Shown here: positions 19,329 to 28,405 of the stretch, piece by piece
How the letters are laid out: the number at the start of each line of letters is the position of its first letter
Numbering within the stretch: position 1 is the stretch's first letter
Source: Pelagomonas calceolata
Lineage: Eukaryota > Sar > Pelagophyceae > Pelagomonadales > Pelagomonadaceae
Reading direction: 5' to 3'
Assembly: GCA_918797485.1 (NCBI GenBank)
Contig: CAKKNE010000006.1
Coordinates: 1,240,001 to 1,304,000 of the forward strand
DNA: 64,000 bases
The notes under the pieces: model-generated
What the model saw: the letters and a program-made list of their open reading frames with translations, nothing else
What the model was told of the DNA's origin: nothing
Databases searched by the model: none
Position numbers and translations under genes: made by a program

Positions 19329-20495
19329 TCAGGGCCACACCTCGAACCGCTGCCCCGGCGAGCTCGAGACGACAAACTCCCGCGCCGCGTCGTCATTGGA
19401 CGGCGTCGCCACGAACCGATGGCCGACGTGCGTCCCGAGCCGCGCGTCCTGGGATTCCGATGAGAGAATCGTCACCGGCGCCAACCCGTCGGGCCCGGCC
19501 CACGCCAGCTCCACACTCACACCGGCCGGCGCGCCGCGACCCAGCGCGAACTCCACTACAATAGAAGTGTCCTCCACGTCACCATCCTCACCAACAGCAA
19601 CGCTCCGCCTCCCAAGCCCCTCGCCCCAGTGCGGCGGTATCGCGACGCGAATGTCCACCCTGTTGAACGTCCAGTTTTTGGGACGGTAGTGTAAAAATAC
19701 CGAACCGTAGTAGTCGCCCCGCATCGGTATGCTTCTACGATGGAAGCACTTGGCCGACTCGTAGAACATCATCTGCCCCGGCTGGAGATTAACGGCAGCG
19801 TAGTCTCCCGTCACGTCCTGGATCTCGATGGGGTACGGCGCGTCTAGTTTGCTGTCGATGTGGAGTATTGAACTAATAACATGTGTCTCGGGCACGTCTA
19901 AGTGGTCCACGAGTGTCGCACCTTCCCGATACAGTCGAACGCCATAGACGGACGTCGGCTCCAGTTCGCATTGGCACCACGCTTCATGTAATGGTTTGAG
20001 GGCATCCAACACCTCGTAGTTCAACCTTTCTTGGTCGATGAAGTCGGGCTCGTTGGGACCCTCGACGCCGCTATGGGCCGTCGCGTCGTCCTCCCTTTCT
20101 CGTCTAGGATTAGCTAGATGGTCGCGCACATTCTTCAGGAGTTTGGCGTAGATCTCGGGAGGCGCTTGCACGACCTCCCACTGCGGCACCGTGAAGTTGT
20201 GCATCAGTCTCGCTTGGGCCAGGAACATCCACGCGTCCCACCTCGCTTGCGAATCTTGGAGAAGCATGATCTCCGCTTCTCGGTGGACCATGGCTTCGGT
20301 GTAGGACGGCAGCTCCTTGCTCGTTAATTTGGGCGGGGGCCATTTTTGGCCGTACCGGCGGTGGAACTCGGCGACGCGGTCGCGCTCATCCACATAAGAC
20401 TTCGTGTCGAAGATCTTGTCGCCGTGGATGCGCCTTGCGAGCCGGTCGTCGTCGGCGCTCGCGAGGGCGGCCAGCGCGAGCGCGAGGTAGCGCAT
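19329..20495 (-). CDS. Prolyl 4-hydroxylase-like 2OG-Fe(II) dioxygenase, secretory
   Basis: A 388-residue protein. The signal peptide is MRYLALALAALASADD. Residues about 190-300 form the double-stranded beta-helix: YGVRLYREGATLVDHLDVPE gives the HxD iron ligands, AAVNLQPGQMMFYES follows, and KCFHRRSIPMRGDYYGSVFL gives the distal His. The basic residue that would hold 2-oxoglutarate is less clear. It probably hydroxylates proline or a related residue in ER or wall proteins. The last 90 residues form a separate beta-rich region of unknown type. It is the divergent partner of the TPR gene across a CTAG palindrome. Confidence 0.82.
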   Translation of the reverse strand: MRYLALALAALASADDDRLARRIHGDKIFDTKSYVDERDRVAEFHRRYGQKWPPPKLTSKELPSYTEAMVHREAEIMLLQDSQARWDAWMFLAQARLMHNFTVPQWEVVQAPPEIYAKLLKNVRDHLANPRREREDDATAHSGVEGPNEPDFIDQERLNYEVLDALKPLHEAWCQCELEPTSVYGVRLYREGATLVDHLDVPETHVISSILHIDSKLDAPYPIEIQDVTGDYAAVNLQPGQMMFYESAKCFHRRSIPMRGDYYGSVFLHYRPKNWTFNRVDIRVAIPPHWGEGLGRRSVAVGEDGDVEDTSIVVEFALGRGAPAGVSVELAWAGPDGLAPVTILSSESQDARLGTHVGHRFVATPSNDDAAREFVVSSSPGQRFEVWP

Positions 20496-20665
20496 GGCTG
20501 GCTGGATGGGTGTGTGCTTGTATTTTGAGACCTAGGCCGGCGTTTCGTCTTCCAGCGCTTCGGTGACTGCAGCACTGCGACAAATGATGACAAATTGCCA
20601 AGCGACAAGATCACGCCAATCGGCTGGCAAAATATTTTGGCAAATCACAGCTGAAAAAAATGCGA

Positions 20666-20689
20666 GCTAGCGGCCTGTAAGACACTAGC
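20666..20689 (+). promoter_or_regulatory. CTAG palindrome element, copy 4
   Basis: 24 bp identical to copy 1, centred between divergent genes: 171 nt from the dioxygenase ATG and 176 nt from the TPR ATG. Nothing else is seen in this 369-nt gap. Confidence 0.62.
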
Positions 20690-20864
20690 GGGTTTTTGGC
20701 ACAGCGCTCGAAGCGTCCTCGGACGTGTCTCGAGCCCTCCTCGTGTCGATGACGCGGGCCGCTCCAACGCCCGGCATTTGGACTGTGCCGGCAGCCAACT
20801 GGTGGGGCAGCCATTTACGCTGTTTCGAGGCCGTATTGGTACCGGCAACGCCCAGAGAACCGGC

Positions 20865-21530
20865 ATGGTGCGCATCACGGAGGTCGACGCCCACGGCCAC
20901 GAGATCGAGACCAAGGAGGAGCCCAAGACGCGGCAATTAGTTAATCTGTCACCGGCAGATGCGAAAGCGGTGGCCGACCACGAGCGCGCGGCCGATTCCT
21001 TGATCGAGAAGGACCGGCTGCACCAGGCGCACGCGCCGTTGTGCGAAGCTATTTCTATAAGAGAGCGCGCGCTCGGCTTTAAGCATCCTGATTTATGCAA
21101 GCCGCTGTGTAAAGTCGGTGGTGTTTTAAGGGCCACTGGGCGGTTCGACGACGCCGAGAAGGCGTACCGACGGTCCCTTGAAATACGGGAGAAGCACGAC
21201 GGCGGGGACGCGTTGGAGGTCGCACGAACTTTGGAAGCTCTGGGCGAGGTGCTGCGCGCGCAGGGCAATTTGACGAGCGCCGAGGCGTGTCTGCGCGAGG
21301 GGCTCGAGAAGTTGGAGAGCTGTCGCGGGCCCAAGGATCCGGAGGTCGGCGGCTCGCTGGTCAATCTGGCGTCGCTCTTGGATCACGTTGGTCGGTCACG
21401 AGAAGCTCTAGTGACCATACAAAGAGCGGTCCTCATCTTCGATAACGAGGCCGACGAGCGCTGCCGCATCGCCGAGGCGTGGGAGCGGCACCTGGAGCGG
21501 AAGGTCGCCGAGGAGGCGGATAGCGACTAA
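20865..21530 (+). CDS. Kinesin-light-chain-like TPR protein
   Basis: A 221-residue protein made almost wholly of TPR units with the KLC-type pattern (HAPLCEAISIRERALGFKHP; GGVLRATGRFDDAEKAYRRS; LGEVLRAQGNLTSAEACLRE; LASLLDHVGRSREALVTIQR). The ATG at 20865 is used; an upstream TTG in frame adds 29 uncharacteristic residues. It is a protein-protein interaction scaffold with no catalytic domain. Its TPRs are of the same broad type as in the MYND-TPR family, but it lacks the zinc fingers. Confidence 0.75.
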   Translation: MVRITEVDAHGHEIETKEEPKTRQLVNLSPADAKAVADHERAADSLIEKDRLHQAHAPLCEAISIRERALGFKHPDLCKPLCKVGGVLRATGRFDDAEKAYRRSLEIREKHDGGDALEVARTLEALGEVLRAQGNLTSAEACLREGLEKLESCRGPKDPEVGGSLVNLASLLDHVGRSREALVTIQRAVLIFDNEADERCRIAEAWERHLERKVAEEADSD

Positions 21531-21591
21531 ATGAATTAATCATGATTAGTAGGAATCATGGCCCTCGCCGGAGGCGGGTGGCTTGGGCCGG

Positions 21592-23199
21592 TTACTTAGT
21601 AGGAATAGCCCTCGCCGGGCGGCTTGGGCCGGAGGGAAGCGGCACGGCGAAACGGCTGCCGGGTTTGACGCCGCGAGGGACGATCACCGTCATCTCCTGG
21701 CCCGTGGTCGGGGCGCGGACGCGCAAGTGACTTCCCGGTCCGGCCCCGTGCGGACAGGTCACGAGAAACGCCGACGGCGGCGGCGGCGGCGGCGGCGCGG
21801 TGGCGCGCGGCACCTGCCCGCACCGCTCGTCGCGCAGGTGCCGGAACAGGGCGTTCTTGCTCCGAAATATGGCTCCACAGTTGCGACAGCTATGCTTCTG
21901 GGGCGGCGGCGGCGGCGCCGTCGGGACGGGCGGCGGCGGCGGCGCCGAGGGTACCGGCTTCGGGAGCGCCGTCGGCGGCGCCGCCCCGGGCGTCGTCTTG
22001 CGCTTTGCGAAGCGCGCGCTTCCCACGAAGCAGAACGAGACGGCGAGGAGGACGCATACGCTGCAGACCAGGCAGGTGACGACGGCCAGGACCATCCCGA
22101 TGCCACTCGGGTTGTGTTCGTCCCACAGTTCGTCCTGCAACGCGTTGAGCCTGTCTTCCCACGACGTCGGCGGTGCTGTCGGCGCGTGCGAGATCGACGG
22201 CGCGGCGGTCGTCGGGGCCGCCGTGGGCGCGGGCGAGGTCGTCGGCGCGAGCGTCGTTGGCGAGGTCGTCGGCGGCGGCGGCGGGCAATCGTCGAGGTCG
22301 TCCACTTGCGTGACGCCGCAATCCGTCGACGCGCACGGGGTGCCGCCGAACGCTCTGTCCAGGTCGACGCCGTCGTCCACGCACCAGCCGAGGTCCTGGT
22401 CGAAGGCCGGGGCGCTGCCGAACATTGACCTCATACTCGTGACGCTGTCGACCTGCCATCCGCCGATGTCCTGGTTAAAGGCCGAGGCTTCGGCGAACAT
22501 CGTGTCCATGCGCGTGACGCTCTGGACCGCCCAAGCACCGATGTCTCGGTTAAAGGCCTTGGTCCGATAGAACATGCTATTCATCGTCTTCACGCCCGAG
22601 GTGTCCCACGCGCCGATGTCCTCGTTGAAGGACGCCGCGGCCGAGTCGCAGTCACTGCACCAACAATTTGAACAAGAGCAGTAAGAATAGCCGCAAAACA
22701 AATACGACATGTCCGTCACGGCCGACGTCTCCCACGTCGAGATGTGGCCGTACGCCGCCTCGGCGGCGGCCGCGTCCGCGAGCCACGCGGCGACTGCCGT
22801 TCTGATCCTGCTGTCGGTCATGAAGTTTTTCATGGTAGGCTGCGGCGTCGGGCTTGGCGTCGGTGCTTCCGTCGGGCGCGGCGTTGGTGGTGGCGTAGGG
22901 GGTAGGGTCCCGCAGTACTTCCTGTAGATGTCGAAGTTCATAACACCCCCTATATGATCGCAGTTGTTCAGGCCGAGATCGGTGCCGCACGTGCCGCCGC
23001 CATTGCAGAGGTCGCCGCAGAACGCAATGTCGCAATCAAGAAAGTTAGAATATGACCAGTAATGGCTTTCGGGGCACTCGTCGGCCGCAATGGGCACAAG
23101 CGTACCACACGCATCGGCCGTCCGGCGCGCCGCGCGGAGCGAGGGCGCGCCGGCGGCCGCTCCCAGCAGCGCGACGGCGACCCGCGGGCCCCATGCCAT
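21592..23199 (-). CDS. DUF285 (BspA-like) surface protein with TM helix and C2H2 finger
   Basis: About 535 residues. The ATG at 23199 gives a signal peptide (MAWGPRVAVALLGAAAGAPS); an upstream GTG is ignored. Residues 30-95 are Cys-rich. Residues about 120-290 carry DUF285 repeats (FNEDIGAWDTSGVKTMNSMF; FNRDIGAWAVQSVTRMDTMF; FNQDIGGWQVDSVTSMRSMF). After a Thr/Pro stalk comes one TM helix (GMVLAVVTCLVCSVCVLLAV), then a Pro-rich tail with a single C2H2-like finger (CRNCGAIFRSKNALFRHLR) and a basic C-terminus. It is a type I surface protein; DUF285 repeats are thought to serve adhesion. A zinc finger on the predicted cytosolic side is unusual. Confidence 0.8.
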   Translation of the reverse strand: MAWGPRVAVALLGAAAGAPSLRAARRTADACGTLVPIAADECPESHYWSYSNFLDCDIAFCGDLCNGGGTCGTDLGLNNCDHIGGVMNFDIYRKYCGTLPPTPPPTPRPTEAPTPSPTPQPTMKNFMTDSRIRTAVAAWLADAAAAEAAYGHISTWETSAVTDMSYLFCGYSYCSCSNCWCSDCDSAAASFNEDIGAWDTSGVKTMNSMFYRTKAFNRDIGAWAVQSVTRMDTMFAEASAFNQDIGGWQVDSVTSMRSMFGSAPAFDQDLGWCVDDGVDLDRAFGGTPCASTDCGVTQVDDLDDCPPPPPTTSPTTLAPTTSPAPTAAPTTAAPSISHAPTAPPTSWEDRLNALQDELWDEHNPSGIGMVLAVVTCLVCSVCVLLAVSFCFVGSARFAKRKTTPGAAPPTALPKPVPSAPPPPPVPTAPPPPPQKHSCRNCGAIFRSKNALFRHLRDERCGQVPRATAPPPPPPPSAFLVTCPHGAGPGSHLRVRAPTTGQEMTVIVPRGVKPGSRFAVPLPSGPSRPARAIPTK

Positions 23200-23367
23200 G
23201 TCCGCAGCCTGCCGCTGGGGCAGCACTTTGGCAGCCCCAACCGCAGCTTTGACGCCGTGCGTTCGACAGAGGCAGGGTCGCAGCTATGCTACGTGCTGCG
23301 CGTGAGTTTCAAAATGGTCCAATTGCAAGCCAACAAAATACCCGCGCGACCATGAGAACAGCTACGG

Positions 23368-24660
23368 CTACATGACCAAGTTACTCGTCGCCGACGCGAG
23401 CGCCCGCATTTTTTGTAGCTGGTCTTTCCGGTCCTTCCGCCGCGCGCGCTCCTTCTTCTTGAGCGACTTGTCCTTCGCGCGCTCCAGGCGCAGGGCGCCC
23501 TTGGACGTGTCCACCGCGACCTCGTCGAGGGCCTCGTTCACGTTCTTCGTCCGTCTCCGTAAATCCGCCGCCTCCGCCGCGCGCTTCTCGGCGAGCTCCG
23601 TCGCGACGAGCGCGTCCCAGGCCGCCCTGGATTCCCGCAGCTGCCAGCCCTTCATCTTCGTCATTTCGTTGTGCAAGTCCACCAAGGGCTTCATGACCCT
23701 ATCTCGCGCTTCCTTCGCTTCCTCCTCGGGCGTCTTCTGCTTCTTCTTTTGCTCGGCGTGCTTTAATATGGCCTCGGGGCCCTGGGCCTTCAACTCCTTC
23801 TCCTCGGTGTACATCGTCCGGAAGGACTGGGCCGTCTCCCGCGATTCGGCGGGCAGGGTCTTCATCTGCGACTCGTCCATGAGCAGCAGCATGGTTATTG
23901 ATTGTCTCTGGTCCCCCGGTACCTTCGCGAGGATGGGTAAAGTCCAATCAATGTCCTCGGGCGACTGCTCGGGCGCGTCGACGCGGCCCGGCTGTCTGCC
24001 TGCGGCTTTGTCGGCTCTTTGCTTCTCGTAGCAGCGCTTGAAGTCGCGGATCGTCTTCTGCTGGTCCTCCGGGAGTTGCTGGAGAGCAGCGTCATTCAGG
24101 GAGAGCGCGCGGGCCGCGGCGGGCCGCTGGTTCTCCGGTACGGAAGCGAATAGGGGCAGCGTCAGGTCGACGCCGTCCTCCGTTACTGTCGGGGCAGGTT
24201 TCTTCTTTTGTTGTGGTTTTGTGGGTGCTACTACTTTCGGCTTTACATCTCGATAGTAGCCCGTACCTCTAGGACCGGTCTTGAAGACGTAGCCCGGTTT
24301 CGAGCCGGCGTAGGTCTCGGCCTTCCGGAAGGAGTCGTCGACGTCGACCGCGTCGGCCGCCGCGTCCACGTCGAAGTCCTCCCAGCGCTTGTAGCCCTTG
24401 TCGTAGGTGTGCGACGCTGCCGTCTGCGCCTTCGCCGCCGCCGCGGCGCTGCCCGCCTTCGCGGACGACGCCCCCGCCGTGCCGGCTGCCGAGGGCGCCG
24501 CTGCCGTCTGCGGCAGGGCGGCGTCGTCGTCGGACTCGGACTCGGCGATGGCCACCTTGACGCCCTCGGCGGGCGGCGGCGGGGCCGCGTCCAGATCTAC
24601 GGCCTCGACGTCGTCCAAATCGAAGCCGCCTCCGCTCATCTCGAGCACCTGGGCTGCCAT
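23368..24660 (-). CDS. Acidic/charged protein with duplicated helical motif
   Basis: A 430-residue protein with no sure family. The N-terminus is acidic and Ala-rich, then KRWEDFDVDAAADAVD resembles the W-x-x-FDVD motif of RPAP3-type assembly factors. Two similar 50-residue segments follow: VDLTLPLFASVPENQRPAAA and IDWTLPILAKVPGDQRQSIT. Each continues with an acidic LPE/LPA stretch reminiscent of the CSTF2 C-terminal helix domain. The C-terminal 150 residues are a Lys/Glu coiled coil ending in a basic KKKERARRKDRKDQ, a nuclear-type signal. A nuclear RNA or chromatin role is only a guess. Confidence 0.6.
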   Translation of the reverse strand: MAAQVLEMSGGGFDLDDVEAVDLDAAPPPPAEGVKVAIAESESDDDAALPQTAAAPSAAGTAGASSAKAGSAAAAAKAQTAASHTYDKGYKRWEDFDVDAAADAVDVDDSFRKAETYAGSKPGYVFKTGPRGTGYYRDVKPKVVAPTKPQQKKKPAPTVTEDGVDLTLPLFASVPENQRPAAARALSLNDAALQQLPEDQQKTIRDFKRCYEKQRADKAAGRQPGRVDAPEQSPEDIDWTLPILAKVPGDQRQSITMLLLMDESQMKTLPAESRETAQSFRTMYTEEKELKAQGPEAILKHAEQKKKQKTPEEEAKEARDRVMKPLVDLHNEMTKMKGWQLRESRAAWDALVATELAEKRAAEAADLRRRTKNVNEALDEVAVDTSKGALRLERAKDKSLKKKERARRKDRKDQLQKMRALASATSNLVM

Positions 24661-25132
24661 TTTTGTGCTGCCCTTCGCAGCCGCACCGGGTCCGCGGGCA
24701 GCAGTTGCGGCCCTGCGCGACGCCGACCGAATGCAACGCGAGTGCTACGGCTCCTAGGGCGCAGCGCAGCCGAAAAATGGCGTCGAGCTCGATGGCGCTG
24801 CGGCCCCGCACGCAAGCCTCGACGCGCACGGAGTCCCACGCAGCGCGAGATAGACTCGCCTCAGGACCGGTCGGCGGCCGGGACGTCTATGTCTCTGTGT
24901 CTGCCGGCCGCGCGGCGCCGTCGACGCGGCGCGAGTCTACCGAAGGTTTATGTAATGCATAGGTTATATACACAGGGACTTGTGGTGGGCATTTTGTGGT
25001 CAGGCGCGCCGGACGTAGTGGCGCGGGCAACACAGAAACGATCGGCGCTCGAGCTTGGAGCGAGGCCGACGGGGAATTGGCGCCGCGGCGCCGCGGGGTT
25101 AAACTCTCCTGGTCGAGAGTCCCGCGGCGGCC
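24661..25132. other. Intergenic region
   Basis: 472 nt between two minus-strand genes, with a TATA-like stretch (TTATATACAC, 24963-24972) and the outermost unit of the palindromic minisatellite. ORFs here look like shadows. Confidence 0.4.
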
Positions 25133-25358
25133 TCAGGCGCAGTGGGGCGCGATCGTCGTGGCGATCGGCGCGGGCGGCGGGCCGCCGGGGTTAAACTCTC
25201 CTGGTAGAGGGAGTCCCGCGGCGCCACCGGGTCTTGGAAGTAGTACAGCCGCGGGGTTAAACTCTCCCGACGGGGGGAGTCCCGCGGCACCAATTGGAGG
25301 TCTTGGAAGGAACGCCGCGGGGTTAAACTCTCCCGATGGGGGGAGTCCCGCGGCACCG
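25091..25358 (-). repeat. Palindromic minisatellite crossing a stop codon
   Basis: Four units of roughly 40 bp plus variable spacers, each built as CCGCGGGGTTAAACTCTCC, a short loop, then GGGAGTCCCGCGG. Each unit can fold on itself (CCGCGGG with CCCGCGG, CTCTCC with GGGAG). Three lie inside the OPR/RAP coding region, where they encode GLPPSGEFNP repeats. The fourth lies beyond its stop codon. Confidence 0.85.
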
Positions 25359-27592
25359 GGCGTCGGTGTCACGATGGGCGGCGGCGGCGGCCGCACCAAT
25401 TTCACTAATTCTTGCGGGAGGATGCGCCGCACGCGCCAGCCGAGGCCCTGCAACAGTCGAGCACGCACGGCCACGGGCCCGGCGTCGCGCAGGTGCATGT
25501 TGTTGGAGTCATAGACACTGTCGTCTAACTTAAAGCAATCGAATCCAGACTTGTTCCTCGCGTCTCCCACATCAATCGTCAGGCCCGGGGCGGCCTTTAC
25601 CGACAGTTGGAAGGGCTTGGCTTCATTGGATGGAGGCGGGTCGCCGTGTTCCGAGAACGGGAGGCCCTGTTGTCGTGCGGCGGCTCGCGCCAGGCCTAAT
25701 CTGACGAGATCTTCGTCGGACCAGGGCGTCGTGATCGCGGATAAGGCCGCATCCAACGCATGCGTCAGGCCCAGTGGCTGAGGCGTGAAGCCGACGACGC
25801 ACAGCGTTTCGGCGAGACACGCGAGATCTTGCGGGCGACAGGAGTACTGCTGCTGCTGGTTCCTCAGAGCGGCGCCGACGCCCGCCAACAGTCGAGGCGC
25901 TAACGCATCGACTAATGCGGAAGCCTCGTTGACCGGTGCGACACGCGCAAAGGCCCAGCACGCCCGACACGCGGCGTCGGCCGGCACCACACTACTGGTC
26001 CGGGAGAACTCACCTAATGCAGCGCCAAATAATTGCGGGTCATATCTAGAAGCGCGCGCATGGCACCAGACGATCGTCGCTAGGTGTCTCGGTGCCACCG
26101 CGGAAATCTGTAAGGCCGATTCTCTGGCCACGGCCAAGAACAATTCGCGTTCAAAGGGCTGGGACCGGCAATATACAGATAATAAAGCGGCGGATCCGAG
26201 ACCGCCCAACCGGCCGCCTCTTCTAGCAGCTTCCTGGGCGATCGACGACCACAGTAATGCGCGAGAGGCCGTGTCCCGGCCAACAGCGTTCAGCGCCCCG
26301 GCGCAGTTCGCGAGATCCTGGACGTTGAATTCATCTAATCTACGTAGAGCATGGGCCGACAAAGCGTCGAAGAGCTCGTAGGGTACTCCGGGAGCCGCCG
26401 AACACGCTAAGAATAAAGTCGCAACAGCTTGCGGCGCGAAGTGGCGCCGCGCCCCGGGGTTCCGCAATCTTGCGCACACTTCTCTTCCAATCGCCGAGTA
26501 CAATCTAGGATGAGTGCGGGCCCTTCGAGCAGCACAAAACGCCCAGGCAAGCGAAGCGAGGTTCTGGGCACCCAATGCTTGTACCCGCCGCTCCGCCTGG
26601 TCCGCTAGAGCCACATACAGCCCAGGAGCGGGGTGTCGCGTCGTCGCAAAGGCCCACGCTAAATTGGCCAAAGCTTGCGCCGACAACTCTTCGGCTCGAG
26701 CCGCGGCTTCTCGCGCCACGGCGTCGAAGAGTTCCGGAGCGCGCACGCCGGCTAAAACATAAGCATAAGCAGTGTTCGATAAATTTTGCTCGTTGAAGGT
26801 GCCCACTCGCGGCGCCGCCTCCGCGGCGAGCACACGAAACAATCTCTCGGTAGCTCTACCCGCCGTCGCGAAGGCCCAGGCCGCTATGGATAGTTCTTGT
26901 GCATTTAGTCTAGGTGCTTTTCTTTCACACTCAACAGCTAAAGCGTCAAATAGAGTGGCAGAACCCGTCCGCGCCGTCGCGCAAGCCCATGCTACATTGA
27001 CGCCCTCCCGCGCCGAGAACTTCGTGCAGGACGCCTCCGCACTCTCCACCAAACATCTCCAAGCTCTTCGCTCCTGCGCGTCGCCGCCGCAGCCCAACCG
27101 AGCTAGACTGTGTGCACAATTGGCAAGTGCCTGCGGCCCGTACTCCGGGAAGGACATACAAGCCTCTTCCAGTAGGCCCTTGAACCTAGGGTCCTGGCGG
27201 ACTCTTCTACAAGCGTCGCGCTGGCCTCTTCCCCTAGAATCGCCGCCGGCGCCCCGGGCCAATCTTGTGAACGCGGTGGCCACGTTGACATCATTTCTGA
27301 CACCCTTCTCGGCATAGATCCTTAATACTTCTTCCGCATTGGTACAAGCGGCGTACCTTCGGTTGAGCTCGACCGCGGCTCGAGGCGGCGCGCCTCTGCG
27401 CTCCGCACTCCGTCGCCCTCGTCTCGTCTTGTTCTTCACGCGGGGCGGGCTGTCGCTCCGGTCCGAGCCCGTCGACGACTTGTCTAGAGATTCTCTGTCT
27501 CTCTCAACAGGAGCACTTCCAAACTCCAACGCTTCTCGCAAAGCTGATGGTAATGCCGCAAAAAGGTCCTCCTCGTCCTCGGCGGCGAACAT
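25133..27592 (-). CDS. OPR-like / RAP-domain organellar RNA-binding protein
   Basis: An 819-residue protein. Residues about 145-600 are tandem helical repeats of 36-38 residues with the signature L-A-N-x-A-W-A-F-A (GVNVAWACATART; ELSIAAWAFATAG; NLSNTAYAYVLAG; ALANLAWAFATTR; NLASLAWAFCAAR), the pattern of Tbc2-type octotricopeptide factors. Residues about 690-745 look like a RAP domain (FKLDDSVYDSNN, then VRARLLQGLGWRVRRILPQE). Such proteins bind specific organelle transcripts and control their stability or translation. The last 60 residues are GLPPSGEFNP repeats produced by a DNA minisatellite, not conserved sequence. The N-terminus is acidic, with no obvious presequence. Confidence 0.85.
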   Translation of the reverse strand: MFAAEDEEDLFAALPSALREALEFGSAPVERDRESLDKSSTGSDRSDSPPRVKNKTRRGRRSAERRGAPPRAAVELNRRYAACTNAEEVLRIYAEKGVRNDVNVATAFTRLARGAGGDSRGRGQRDACRRVRQDPRFKGLLEEACMSFPEYGPQALANCAHSLARLGCGGDAQERRAWRCLVESAEASCTKFSAREGVNVAWACATARTGSATLFDALAVECERKAPRLNAQELSIAAWAFATAGRATERLFRVLAAEAAPRVGTFNEQNLSNTAYAYVLAGVRAPELFDAVAREAAARAEELSAQALANLAWAFATTRHPAPGLYVALADQAERRVQALGAQNLASLAWAFCAARRARTHPRLYSAIGREVCARLRNPGARRHFAPQAVATLFLACSAAPGVPYELFDALSAHALRRLDEFNVQDLANCAGALNAVGRDTASRALLWSSIAQEAARRGGRLGGLGSAALLSVYCRSQPFERELFLAVARESALQISAVAPRHLATIVWCHARASRYDPQLFGAALGEFSRTSSVVPADAACRACWAFARVAPVNEASALVDALAPRLLAGVGAALRNQQQQYSCRPQDLACLAETLCVVGFTPQPLGLTHALDAALSAITTPWSDEDLVRLGLARAAARQQGLPFSEHGDPPPSNEAKPFQLSVKAAPGLTIDVGDARNKSGFDCFKLDDSVYDSNNMHLRDAGPVAVRARLLQGLGWRVRRILPQELVKLVRPPPPPIVTPTPGAAGLPPSGEFNPAAFLPRPPIGAAGLPPSGEFNPAAVLLPRPGGAAGLPLPGEFNPGGPPPAPIATTIAPHCA

Positions 27593-27602
27593 CTCTTACG
27601 AA

Positions 27603-27678
27603 GCGAGGTGGAATGACCTGTTAATCCTCGAGCTTCTTTACTGGATACTGAGGTGGGATGACCAGTTAGTCCTCAGTC
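27603..27678 (-). repeat. Two diverged hairpin repeats in the OPR gene leader
   Basis: Two 30-nt copies, 27603-27633 (GAGGTGGAATGACC, then GTTAATCCTCG) and 27647-27678 (GAGGTGGGATGACC, then GTTAGTCCTCAG). Each closes with its own stem: CGAGG with CCTCG in one, CTGAGG with CCTCAG in the other. The paired change looks compensatory. They lie about 10-85 nt upstream of the OPR/RAP ATG. Confidence 0.7.
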
Positions 27679-28405
27679 GATCGATCGCGGCAGCACCGCG
27701 CCGAGTCTATAGCTAAAGGGTGGACGGTGGTGGTATGACCTACGTGGCATGAGCAAGATGAAGGCGCGGCGGGGGCGGCGCGCGCGGCCTTTTGGGGGGG
27801 GGGCTTCCACGCGCGGCGCGTCTGGGCCTCGTGGGCCTTCGCGCGGTGTCGCGCGGCCGTCTGGAAGCCGCGCGCGAGACACGGCCGGGTAGGGAGGCCT
27901 CGCGCGTCCACCTCCACGCCATCGCCGCGGCGGGGGCGGACGGCGAAGGGCTGGGGAGGGGGCTGAATAGGGCTTTGTTGTGTTACCTGTTAATCCACCG
28001 TCCCCTGCTTTGCGTGGGGTGCGCGGGCCGCGCCGGACCAGATGCCGCGCTGCTGGGCCTCTCGCGCCGTCGCTGGGGCTGCACTCCCGGCGTAAAATGA
28101 CAAGCCTCAATCGGCGTGCGCCGCGTTCGCCGCACACGCCAGATGCGATAGGTTCGGTTCTTTTACGCTGTTATGTGTGCCTTGTAGGTTTGCGAGGGGT
28201 GTTTTTGAGGGGTTCTTTGGTTTTTCGCGCGGGTTCAGACTGATGTGTTTGTTCAGAGCTTGATCTGACCGTCCGTACACAGTTCGTGACGAACGGTGAC
28301 AAGAAACGTGGACTCCCACAAGTCCCCCATACTGCCATCAATCATTTCTGAAAGTCCCAGCTTGAGACGAGCCCCAGCGCCAGCGCACAGCAAACTGCTA
28401 CCAAC
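27679..28405. other. Intergenic region, no gene recognised
   Basis: 727 nt with GC-rich ORFs of shadow composition, a piece resembling the introner core (CTCCACGCCATCGCC, about 27911), and an AT-richer part after 28140. No protein family or RNA recognised. Confidence 0.4.

Noticed and set aside
27792-28100. 102-codon plus-strand ORF
   Set aside because: GC-skewed shadow composition with an introner-core fragment inside; no start context or family.
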